The translations under genes were made by a program, and so were the position numbers. DNA of 64,000 nt from the NCBI RefSeq assembly GCF_007176755.1, contig NZ_BJTV01000022.1:1-64000 (forward strand), in the 5' to 3' direction. Source of the DNA: Streptomyces sp. 1-11 (lineage in GTDB: Bacteria; Actinomycetota; Actinomycetes; Streptomycetales; Streptomycetaceae). Below are positions 1-7,408 of this stretch, piece after piece (within the stretch, counting starts at the first letter, position 1; each line of letters starts with the position of its first letter). The notes under the pieces are model-generated. The model worked only from the letters and a program-made list of their open reading frames with translations. It did not search any database and was not told the origin of the DNA.

Positions 1-226
1 GCTCGCGGGGTTGGGTTGTGCGGGGTGTTTGAGGGGGGCGGGCGGGTGCGGGTGGGTGGGGGTTGATCGCGCAGTTCCCCGCGCCCCTGCTTGCTGCTCG
101 CGGGGTTGGGTTGTGCGGGGTGTTTGAGGGGGGCGGGCGGGTGCGGGTGGGTGGGGGTTGATCGCGCAGTTCCCCGCGCCCCTGCTTGCTGCTCGCGGGG
201 TTGGGTTGTGCGGGGTGTCTGAGGGG
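1..226. repeat. 95-bp direct repeat, two full copies plus a partial third
   Basis: Copies begin at 1, 96 and 191. The first two are essentially identical over 95 bp; the third keeps only about the first 36 bases with one change (gtgttt to gtgtct). Each full copy ends in a block reading gatcgcgcagttccccgcg, a motif I know as very widespread between Streptomyces genes. The repeats stop about 30 bp before the acetyltransferase start. No open frame or promoter in them looks convincing. Confidence 0.9.
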
Positions 227-258
227 GTGGGGTCGGGGGGGTCGTTAGGGTCGGGGTT

Positions 259-780
259 GTGAGTTCGGGTGGGTTTGATGAGGCCGGGGGCGTGCTGAGG
301 GGGCCGTTGCCCGGGGAGCTGGGCTGGATCGTGCAGCGCAACGGCGCCCTGTACGCGGCCGAGTACGGGTGGGACGTCGAGTACGAGGGACTGGTGGCGC
401 GCATCGTCGCCGACTTCGCCGAGGACCACGACCCGCGGCTGGAGCGGGTGTGGATCGCCGAGCTGGACGGCCGGCCGGTGGGGTGCGTGATGTGCGTGCG
501 GGAGACGGACCCGGCCACCGCGCGGCTGCGGCTGCTACTCGTCGAGCCCTCCGCGCGCGGGCACGGGATCGGTGACCGGCTGGTGAGCGCCGTCATCGGC
601 TTCGCGCGCGAGGCCGGCTACCGGGACCTGGTGCTGTGGACGAACGACGTGCTCAGCGGCGCCCGGCGCATCTACCAGCGGCACGGCTTCGTGCTCGTCG
701 CCGAGAAGCCGCACCGTTCCTTCGGCCAGGATCTGGTCGGCCAGGACTGGCGGTTGGATCTGCGCGGAGCGGGCACCTGA
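259..780 (+). CDS. GNAT-family N-acetyltransferase
   Basis: This 173-residue cytosolic protein probably moves an acetyl group from acetyl-CoA to an unknown amine. The GNAT fold covers roughly residues 20-170. The acetyl-CoA pyrophosphate loop is visible as ARGHGIGDRL (about residues 98-107), and a typical C-terminal RIYQRHGFVLV strand-helix follows. The N-terminal segment with GWIVQRNGALYAAEYGWD resembles the acetyltransferase half of MarR-GNAT fusion proteins, but no MarR domain is present. The start is GTG at 259, because upstream sequence is repeat DNA. The sugar isomerase-like gene follows after 16 bp, so the two are probably co-transcribed. The substrate cannot be inferred. Confidence 0.85.
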   Translation: MSSGGFDEAGGVLRGPLPGELGWIVQRNGALYAAEYGWDVEYEGLVARIVADFAEDHDPRLERVWIAELDGRPVGCVMCVRETDPATARLRLLLVEPSARGHGIGDRLVSAVIGFAREAGYRDLVLWTNDVLSGARRIYQRHGFVLVAEKPHRSFGQDLVGQDWRLDLRGAGT

Positions 781-796
781 CGAGTAGGGTCCGAGC

Positions 797-1597
797 ATGA
801 AGCTGGCGTTCTCCACTCTCGGTGTCCCTGGGCTCTCCGTGCCCGACGTCCTGGCGCTCGCGAACGCGCACGGTTACCACGGTGTGGAACTGCGCGCCCA
901 TCCCGAGGAGCCCGTGCACCCCGGTCTGTCCCCCGCCGAGCGGGCCGAGACGGCCGCGCAGTTCAAGGCGGCCGGGATCGAACTGCTCGGCCTGGCCGGA
1001 TACACGCGCGTCGCCGCGCCCGGCGACGACGCTCCCGTCCTCGACGAGATCCGGCAGCTCCTGCAACTCGCCCACGATCTGGGCGCCCCGTTCGTACGGG
1101 TCTTCCCCGGCGCCGATCCGGACCGGCCCCGCGAGGAGTCCGACGCCCTCGCCGCCCGGAGGCTCGGCGCCGCCGCCGAGGACGCCGCCGCGCTCGGCGT
1201 CCGGATCCTGCTGGAGACCCACGACTCGCACCGCACCGGCGCCGACGTGATCCGTGTGCTGGGTCCGGTCGGGCACCGGCAGGTGGGCGCGCTGTGGGAC
1301 GTGATGCACACCTGGCTGGGCGGTGAGCAGCCCGCCGACAGCTACGCGGCGCTCGCCCCGCACCTCGGCTACGTCCAGGTCAAGGACATCGCCTCGGCCG
1401 AGGAGAGCGCCCCGCTGCCGCTCGGCGCGGGCGTGCTGCCGCTCACCGAGTGCGTGGACGTCCTGTGCCGCAACGGCTGGGACGGCTGGCTGTGCTGGGA
1501 GTACGAGAAGCGCTGGCACGAGTCCGCCGCCCCGCTCCCCGGCCTCCTCGACGCGGGCCGCGACCACCTCGCACGCCTGCTGGGCGAGGCCGCCTGA
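797..1597 (+). CDS. Sugar phosphate isomerase/epimerase-like TIM-barrel protein
   Basis: This 266-residue protein of the xylose-isomerase-like TIM barrel (AP endonuclease 2) superfamily has no signal peptide. It begins MKLAFSTLGVPGLSV, the first barrel strand. Likely metal ligands lie in LLETHDSH (about residue 136), ALWDVMHTW (about 160-168) and the C-terminal WDGWLCWEYEKRW, where glutamate and histidine residues recur as in the family. Members isomerise or epimerise free or phosphorylated sugars, or act on inositols, so the substrate is open. It sits 16 bp behind the acetyltransferase. A weak upstream GC-rich element precedes the ATG at 797. Confidence 0.8.
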   Translation: MKLAFSTLGVPGLSVPDVLALANAHGYHGVELRAHPEEPVHPGLSPAERAETAAQFKAAGIELLGLAGYTRVAAPGDDAPVLDEIRQLLQLAHDLGAPFVRVFPGADPDRPREESDALAARRLGAAAEDAAALGVRILLETHDSHRTGADVIRVLGPVGHRQVGALWDVMHTWLGGEQPADSYAALAPHLGYVQVKDIASAEESAPLPLGAGVLPLTECVDVLCRNGWDGWLCWEYEKRWHESAAPLPGLLDAGRDHLARLLGEAA

Positions 1598-1819
1598 CCG
1601 ACCCCCGCGCCCGGCCCCGCGCGGGACGCCCGGCCCTTCACCCAGGGCCCGAGCGCCCGCGCCGGTCCGGACCGGGCCCACGGCTGGGGCCGGGTCCACT
1701 AGCCGAGCCGGGCCCATAGTTCGGCCGTTCCCGGCCCGGGTTTATTCGGTGGCCGGGGCGGTCGCGGGCGGCTAGCCTCCCCCGGTGAATCCGCAGGCCG
1801 CGCGCTCCCTCCCGCGCTC

Positions 1820-3067
1820 ATGAGTCTCAGCCGTTCCCTCGTCGACGTGACGCCGCTGCGCACCTCGCCCGTCTTCCGGCGGTTGCTGATCGGCCGGACC
1901 GTGTCCCTGCTCGGCGGGTTCATGACCTCGGTGACGGTCATGTACCAGGTGTGGGACATGACCCGCAGCACGGCGTGGACCGGCGCGGTCGGGCTGGCGC
2001 AGGCGCTGCCGCTGGTGGTGTTCGGGCTGTTCGCGGGCGCCTGGGTGGACCGGGCGGACCGGCGCCGGGTCTATCTGGCGGCCACCGTGGGCCAGGCCGT
2101 CTGCTCGCTGCTGCTGGCCGTGCAGGGGTTCACCGGGCACGTCCCGGTGCCGGCGCTGCTCGCGCTGGTCGCCGGGCAGTCGGCCTTCGGCGCGCTCGGC
2201 GCCCCGGCGGCCGGGGTGTTCCTGCCCCGGCTGCTGCCCCCGGGGCAGGTGGGCGCCGGGCTCGCCCTGAACGCCGTCACCGGTCAGTCGATGATGCTGC
2301 TCGGCCCCGCCCTGGCCGGTGTGCTGCTGGGCCGGTTCGGCATCGGCACCTGCTACCTGCTGGACGCCCTCAGCTTCGGGGTCGCCTTCTACGGCGCCTT
2401 CGGGCTGCCCCCGCTGCCGCCGGAGGGCGAGCCGTCGCGGGCGGGGCTGCACGGGGTGCTGGACGGGCTGCGCTTCCTGGCCCGGCACCGGGTGGTGCGG
2501 GGCGCGCTGATCACGGACCTGGCCGCCACCGTGCTGTCCTTCCCGGTCAGCCTGTTCCCGCTGGTCAACGCCGAGCGGTTCGGCGACGACCCGCGCACCC
2601 TGGGCCTGTTCCTGTCGGCCCTGGCGGTGGGCGGGGTCTCGGCGACGGCCCTGTCCGGCTCGCTGACCCGGCTCGGGCGGCCGGGCACGGTGATGCTGTG
2701 CGCCTCCGGCACCTGGGGCGCGGCCCTGGTGGTGTTCGGGCTGTCGACCAGCCCCTGGGCCGGGCTCGCCCTGCTCGTGCTCGCCGGGGCGGCGGACGCC
2801 ACCGCGGTCGTCTCCCGCTCCACGATCGTGCAGACCCGCACACCGGACGCGCTGCTCGGCCGGGTCACGGCGGCCGAGCAGATCGTCGGCCAGGCGGGGC
2901 CCAGCCTCGGCAACGTGCGCGGCGGGCTGCTCGCGGGCTTCACCTCGGGGGCGGCCGCTCTGGTCAGCGGCGGCCTGCTGTGCGTCCTCGCGGTGGCGGC
3001 GGTCGCGGCGGCGACGCCGGAACTGCGGGCGGGCACACGGGACCTCACCGTGCCGGACACGCCGTGA
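1820..3067 (+). CDS. MFS transporter, EntS/MFS_3-like exporter
   Basis: This 415-residue membrane protein has about 12 hydrophobic segments by eye. The loop after TM2 reads GAWVDRADRRRVY, a good version of the MFS G-x-x-x-D-R-x-x-R-R signature. The closest family by layout is the enterobactin-exporter or macrolide-efflux type, driven by the proton gradient. The ATG at 1820 lacks a clear ribosome binding site; the next in-frame ATGs fall inside TM1, so 1820 is kept. It converges on the GH3 gene, with a strong hairpin and a palindrome between them. The cargo is unknown. Confidence 0.85.
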   Translation: MSLSRSLVDVTPLRTSPVFRRLLIGRTVSLLGGFMTSVTVMYQVWDMTRSTAWTGAVGLAQALPLVVFGLFAGAWVDRADRRRVYLAATVGQAVCSLLLAVQGFTGHVPVPALLALVAGQSAFGALGAPAAGVFLPRLLPPGQVGAGLALNAVTGQSMMLLGPALAGVLLGRFGIGTCYLLDALSFGVAFYGAFGLPPLPPEGEPSRAGLHGVLDGLRFLARHRVVRGALITDLAATVLSFPVSLFPLVNAERFGDDPRTLGLFLSALAVGGVSATALSGSLTRLGRPGTVMLCASGTWGAALVVFGLSTSPWAGLALLVLAGAADATAVVSRSTIVQTRTPDALLGRVTAAEQIVGQAGPSLGNVRGGLLAGFTSGAAALVSGGLLCVLAVAAVAAATPELRAGTRDLTVPDTP

Positions 3068-3123
3068 GCGGCACGGCACGGCACCGTCCCGGGGCGGCAG
3101 CCGGTCTCCTGCGGACGTCCGTC

Positions 3124-3159
3124 GTCCGGTGCGGCCCCCGGACAGGGGCCGCACCGGAC
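3124..3159. terminator. Strong hairpin downstream of the MFS gene
   Basis: A 15-bp perfect stem (3124-3138 with 3145-3159) closes a 6-base loop. It lies 57 bp after the MFS stop and before the convergent GH3 stop. No U-tract follows, as is usual in Streptomyces. Confidence 0.8.
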
Positions 3160-3237
3160 GAGGACCGGGCCTGAAGCGTGCCGGGCCCGGCGCGCGGGCG
3201 CCGTCCGCCCGTCCGTCGCGGGCGTCCGGCCCCTGCC

Positions 3238-3263
3238 ACGAGGCGTACGGCCGTACGCCTCGT
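3238..3263. terminator. 26-bp perfect palindrome between convergent genes
   Basis: The sequence 3238-3250 (ACGAGGCGTACGG) is followed directly by its exact reverse complement, with no loop. It ends 4 bp before the GH3 stop codon at 3268. It probably serves as a terminator for the minus-strand GH3 gene. A dimeric protein site is the alternative. Confidence 0.55.
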
Positions 3264-3267
3264 CGGC

Positions 3268-5103
3268 CTAGTACGTCAGTCCGTGTCCCAGCGGGTACAG
3301 CACCTGCGCCGGGTCGTCCGCCCGCTGCACCGGCACCGGGAGCCTGCCGTGCGGCTTCACCCGGCCGGCGATCACCCGTGCGGCGGCGCGCAGTTCCACG
3401 TCGGTCCAGGAGTAGGTCGCCAGGAACCCCTTGACGGCGGGGAGCTGGGCGACGTCGTAGGGGTTGCGGACGGCGACGGCCACCACCGGTTTCCCGGTGG
3501 CGAGCAACTGCTCCACCAGGGTCCGCTGGCTGCTGCCCGCCGTCACGTTGTACGTGGCCACGACCACCGCGTCGGCGTCCCGCGCGGCCGTCACCGCCTT
3601 GGCGACGGTGGCGGCGGAGGGCGCGGTGCCGGTGGACAGGGCGGTGGCGGTGAAGCCCAGCTCGGTGAGGGCGGCCGCGAGCACCGTGGTGGGCGGACCG
3701 GTGGTGCCGGACGGGGAGGCCGGGTCGGCGCCGACGACGAGGACTCTGGAGCCGGCGCGGCGGTCGAACGGCAGGACGTGGTCCTCGTTGACGAGCAGGG
3801 TCGTGGTGCGCTCCGCGATCCGGTCGGCGGCGGCCAGATGGGCCTTCGTGCCCACCGTCCGGTCGACGCCGGCCGCGGTGACGTAGGGCGCCCGGTCGAG
3901 GAGGCCGAGTCCGGCCTTCAGCCGCAGGATGCGCAGGATCGATTCGTCCAGGCGGGCCTCGGTCAGCTCGCCGTCCTGGACGGCCTTGAGGACGGCGTGC
4001 CAGGCCACGTCCAGCGACGGCGGGTTGAGCAACTGGTCGACGCCCGCCTTCAGGGCGAGCACCGGCACCCGGTCGTCGCCGTACTTGGAGCGCACGCCCT
4101 CCATGCCGAGCGAGTCGGTGACCACGACCCCGTCGTAGCCGAGTTCGCCGCGCAGGATGCCGGTGAGGATCGGGGAGGAGAGGGTGGCCGGGTCGCCGGA
4201 GTCGTCGAGCGCCGGGAACTGCAGGTGGGCGGTCATGATCGAGTCGATGCCCGCCGCGATCGCCGCCCGGAAGGGCACCGCGTCCAGCCGCTCCCACAGC
4301 TCCCGGCTGTGCGTGATGACCGGGAAGCCGGTGTGGCTGTCGACGGCGGTGTCGCCGTGCCCGGGGAAGTGCTTGGCGGTGGCCGCGACCCCGGAGGCCT
4401 GATAGCCCTTCACCTCGGCGGCCACCAGCCGGGCCACCGCCTGCGGGTCGGCGCCGAAGGACCGTACGCCGATGACCGGGTTGGCCGGGTTGACGTTCAC
4501 GTCGGCGTCGGGGCTGTAGTCCTGGTTGATGCCCATCGCGCGCAGTTCGGCGCCGGAGAGGCGGCCGAGGGTGTGGGCGTCGGCGGTGCGGCCGCCCGCG
4601 CCGATGGCCATCGCGCCCGGGAACAGCGTGGCCGGCTCGCCCACCCGGCACACGATGCCGTGCTCCTGGTCGGTGGCGATCAGCACCGGCAGGCCGCGGG
4701 GCTGTCCGAGGGAGACCCGCTGGATGCCGTTGGACAGGTCGGCGATCTGGTGCGGGTCGCGGGTGTTGTGCGCCCAGGTGAAGTAGATGATGCCGCCGAC
4801 CCGGTACTTCGCGATCAGCTCGGCGGCCGTGCGGACGCCGATCTCCGCGAGGTTGGCGTCGACGTCGGCCTGGTCGGGGGCGGTGGCGGAGTGGCCGTAG
4901 ACCCGCATCACGAAGAGCTGGCCGACCTTCTCCTCCAGCGACATGCGGGAGATGAGGGCGCGCAGCCTGGCGTCGCCGGAGGCGGCGGCGTGGGCGGTGG
5001 CCGGTACGGTCAGCGCGGCCGTGATGCCCGCGGTGGCGGCGAGAACGGCCCGTCTGGACGGCCGCGGGGTGTTTCCCGTGCTTGCCGTGCTGCTGTCGTG
5101 CAC
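3268..5103 (-). CDS. Secreted glycoside hydrolase family 3, NagZ-type beta-N-acetylglucosaminidase
   Basis: This 611-residue exported enzyme probably cleaves beta-linked N-acetylglucosamine from chitin or peptidoglycan fragments. The N-terminus has a twin arginine followed by a hydrophobic stretch (SRRAVLAATAG) and an AHA-type cleavage region. The motif KHFPGHGDTAVDSH is the NagZ-class signature carrying the His/Asp acid-base pair, and VVVTDSLGMEGV contains the likely nucleophile Asp. A C-terminal alpha/beta domain of about 200 residues follows. I chose GTG at 5103 because GGAAGGAG lies 7 bp upstream. Longer frames to 5265 lack a ribosome binding site and would bury the signal peptide. A GAAACTTCC inverted repeat sits just upstream. 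Confidence 0.88.
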   Translation of the reverse strand: MHDSSTASTGNTPRPSRRAVLAATAGITAALTVPATAHAAASGDARLRALISRMSLEEKVGQLFVMRVYGHSATAPDQADVDANLAEIGVRTAAELIAKYRVGGIIYFTWAHNTRDPHQIADLSNGIQRVSLGQPRGLPVLIATDQEHGIVCRVGEPATLFPGAMAIGAGGRTADAHTLGRLSGAELRAMGINQDYSPDADVNVNPANPVIGVRSFGADPQAVARLVAAEVKGYQASGVAATAKHFPGHGDTAVDSHTGFPVITHSRELWERLDAVPFRAAIAAGIDSIMTAHLQFPALDDSGDPATLSSPILTGILRGELGYDGVVVTDSLGMEGVRSKYGDDRVPVLALKAGVDQLLNPPSLDVAWHAVLKAVQDGELTEARLDESILRILRLKAGLGLLDRAPYVTAAGVDRTVGTKAHLAAADRIAERTTTLLVNEDHVLPFDRRAGSRVLVVGADPASPSGTTGPPTTVLAAALTELGFTATALSTGTAPSAATVAKAVTAARDADAVVVATYNVTAGSSQRTLVEQLLATGKPVVAVAVRNPYDVAQLPAVKGFLATYSWTDVELRAAARVIAGRVKPHGRLPVPVQRADDPAQVLYPLGHGLTY

Positions 5104-5134
5104 GCGTGCTCCTTCCGGAGGAGAACCGCTGAAG

Positions 5135-5171
5135 GAAACTTCCAAGGAGCCACCAATATCCGGGAAGTTTC
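5135..5171. promoter_or_regulatory. Inverted repeat upstream of the GH3 gene, candidate operator
   Basis: GAAACTTCC at 5135-5143 and GGAAGTTTC at 5163-5171 are exact reverse complements separated by 19 bp. They lie 32-68 bp upstream of the GH3 start. The motif is not a DasR site. Spacing and AT-rich arms fit a regulator operator over the promoter; the regulator is unknown. Confidence 0.5.
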
Positions 5172-5302
5172 TTTCCGTCAAGGGAACGCACAGGAAGCCG
5201 GGATGGGGCCGGACGGCCCAGGGCCGGAACGGGTTCCGCCCCACGCGGCGTCCCGGGGACGTCACGTGGGGCGGCGGGTGGGGCGGATCCAGCAGGGTCG
5301 GT

Positions 5303-6724
5303 TCAGGGGCGCAGCGCGGGCTCGCGCTCCACGTCCCGCACGTCCAGCCGCGCGTCGTGGCGGGCCAGCGGCCGGGCCGCGGACGGGTCGGCCTTGACCG
5401 CCGCCGGCGCGACGCCCGCCCACTCCAGGATGCGGGCCGTGGCCAGCGCCTTCTGGTCGGGCACCAGGCCCGCCACGTTGGCCCCGTGGTTCATGCCGGG
5501 GGCGGTGAAGACGTACGAGTCACGGGAGCCCGCGCCGAGCCGGAAGCGCTCCGAGCCCCACGGGTCGTTCTCGCCGTAGACGAAGAGCATGTGCCGGGCG
5601 TGCTGCCTGACCCAGGTGTCCACGTCCCGCATCGCGTCCGGCTGGAAGCGCATCGGGATGGAGCGGGGCACGAAGTTGCGGGGCGGCTGGTAGCCGTAGC
5701 GGATCAGCTTCTTCTCGATGTACGGGAAGTGGATGGTGGGGGCGCCGAGCTGGGTGCCCGCCTGGTAGTAGTACGGCGTGTACGTCTCCAGGCCCTGGTC
5801 GGTGTAGGCGGAGAAGCCGGAGATGGCGTCGACCGAGTCCCAGATCGCGTCGTCGGTCGCGGTCGCCGCGTCGGCGGGGATGGTGCCGCAGTCCTTCAGC
5901 AGGCTGTACTGCCAGAAGCCCCAGACGTAGTCGAGGACGACCGCCTCGTAGGCCTTGTCCAGGCCGCCGATGGTGTCGAAGGTGTAGCCGTTGTCGGCGG
6001 CGTACTGCGCGTACCGCTTCTCCAGCGGCTCGCGGCGCACCAGCGCCTCCCGCTGGACGGCGTTGAGCCGGTCCCGGCACTCCTTGGTGCCGACGCCCGC
6101 GAAGAACCGGTCGTAGGCCGAGTCCTCCTTGTTCACCACGTCGTTGGGGGCGACGTAGGCGACCACGCCGTCCATGTCGCTCGGGTAGAAGCGCTCGAAG
6201 TAGGTGGCCGTCATGCCGCCCTTGGAGCCGCCGGTGGCCAGCCAGTTGGCGGAGTAGATCGGCTTCAGGGCCTGGTAGACCCGGTGCTGGTCGCTGGCCG
6301 CCTGCCAGATGTCCAGCTTGGACCAGTCGGCCGGGGCCGGCCGGGACGGCGTGAAGAAGCGGTACTCCAGGGAGACCTGGTTGCCGTCCACGATCTGGGT
6401 GGGCTCCCGGCGGGACGGGGTCGTGGAGACGTTGTAGCCGCCGGTGTAGAAGACCGTCGGGCGGCTGGTGTCCTTGTGCAGCACGGTGATCCGCTGCTGG
6501 AAGGTGCCCTTGGACGGGTGCCGGTGGTCGACCGGCTGCGTGAAGTTCAGGACGAAGTACCGGTAGCCGGGGTACGGCTTCTCCTGGACCAGGCTCATGC
6601 CGGGTATCGCCAGGAGCCGGTCCTTGATGTCGGGCTCGGACTGGGCGGCGGTGGCCGCGCCCGCTGTGCTCAGCGTGCCTATGAACACCGTGAGCGCCAG
6701 CAGCCATCTGAGCGCCTTGCGCAT
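5303..6724 (-). CDS. Secreted S37-family peptidase (PS-10 type tripeptidyl aminopeptidase)
   Basis: This 473-residue exported serine peptidase probably removes tripeptides from protein N-termini outside the cell. A Sec signal covers about residues 1-28 (ALRWLLALTVFIGTL... ending ATAAQ). The nucleophile elbow is WLATGGSKGGMTA, with Ser about residue 167. Likely Asp and His partners are in VYGENDPWG and APGMNHGANV. Length and motifs match S37 aminopeptidases of Streptomyces. The start is ATG at 6724, because GGGGAG is 7 bp upstream of it but only 1 bp from the GTG at 6730. It lies downstream of the small secreted protein and upstream of GH3 on the same strand, with separate promoters likely. 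Confidence 0.88.
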   Translation of the reverse strand: MRKALRWLLALTVFIGTLSTAGAATAAQSEPDIKDRLLAIPGMSLVQEKPYPGYRYFVLNFTQPVDHRHPSKGTFQQRITVLHKDTSRPTVFYTGGYNVSTTPSRREPTQIVDGNQVSLEYRFFTPSRPAPADWSKLDIWQAASDQHRVYQALKPIYSANWLATGGSKGGMTATYFERFYPSDMDGVVAYVAPNDVVNKEDSAYDRFFAGVGTKECRDRLNAVQREALVRREPLEKRYAQYAADNGYTFDTIGGLDKAYEAVVLDYVWGFWQYSLLKDCGTIPADAATATDDAIWDSVDAISGFSAYTDQGLETYTPYYYQAGTQLGAPTIHFPYIEKKLIRYGYQPPRNFVPRSIPMRFQPDAMRDVDTWVRQHARHMLFVYGENDPWGSERFRLGAGSRDSYVFTAPGMNHGANVAGLVPDQKALATARILEWAGVAPAAVKADPSAARPLARHDARLDVRDVEREPALRP

Positions 6725-6888
6725 GCGCACTCTCCCCTGTGAGACAGATGTGCGCCGGAAGCTAGCGGAGCAACTGCCGTGACACCAGAGGGGGTTGTAC
6801 GGTTTGCACGGATCCGCGGCTTACGCGGCCGTTGCGAGGCTGATATTCGCGCGGCCCGGGGGTCAGGCGGGCCGCGGGCCGGGGCGGT

Positions 6889-7281
6889 TCAGCACAGGAT
6901 CCAGCCGGAGCTGACCGAGTCGCGTCCCACCGAGCCCCGCACCCACACGCAGCGCTGCCCGGCGTGCACGGTCACCGGGCCGGCGTGGTGCCGGAACCGG
7001 CCCGCGTCCACGACCGGCCGGTTGCCCCGGGCCTGGACGCTGACGGACATCGCGCGCCGGGCGCCGGGGTGCCGGGCGACGGTGACGGCGCAGACGTAGC
7101 CGTTGCGCTTGTAGACGTGCACGACACCGGAGTCGAAGGGCAGGGTGCGTATCTCGTGTCCGGCGCAGGAGCCGGCCGGGGCCGCCTGGGCGGAGCCGGG
7201 CACCGCGAGGGCCAGCGCGCCGGAGGCGGCCAGCGCGGCCGCGCCGAGCGCCAGACGCCGGCGTATCGCACCACAGTCCAT
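6889..7281 (-). CDS. Small secreted protein of unknown function
   Basis: A 130-residue protein with a clear Sec signal: basic start, hydrophobic ALGAAALAASGALALAV, cleavage near AQA-AP at about residue 33. The mature part of about 97 residues has four cysteines (GSCAGH, YVCAV, QRCVW, and the terminal ILC), suggesting two disulfides. It is rich in short beta-like segments (VHVYKRNGYVCAVTVA, GPVTVHAGQRCVWV). I do not recognise a catalytic motif. GGGAGGGA lies just upstream of the ATG at 7281. The gene stands alone between the ABC exporter and the peptidase. Confidence 0.75.
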   Translation of the reverse strand: MDCGAIRRRLALGAAALAASGALALAVPGSAQAAPAGSCAGHEIRTLPFDSGVVHVYKRNGYVCAVTVARHPGARRAMSVSVQARGNRPVVDAGRFRHHAGPVTVHAGQRCVWVRGSVGRDSVSSGWILC

Positions 7282-7374
7282 CGTCGTCCCTCCCCGTACC
7301 GCGGTCGTACGTCCCCGGTATACGTCACCGACGACCGTACTGATGTACGGACGCGCCGCGCGTGCCGGATGGTT

Positions 7375-7399
7375 GCACGGCCGCCCGGGGCGGCCGTGC
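7375..7399 (-). terminator. Terminator of the fused ABC exporter gene
   Basis: An 11-bp perfect GC-rich stem (7375-7385 with 7389-7399) with a 3-base loop, 10 bp beyond the ABC stop codon on the minus strand. Confidence 0.75.
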
Positions 7400-7408
7400 G
7401 CCGGGTGT

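Noticed and set aside
1772..5191. A 1139-codon open frame on the minus strand across the MFS and GH3 genes
   Set aside because: It is Arg/Pro/Gly-rich with no domain and lies antisense to, or in another frame of, two clear genes. Long spurious frames are normal at this GC content.
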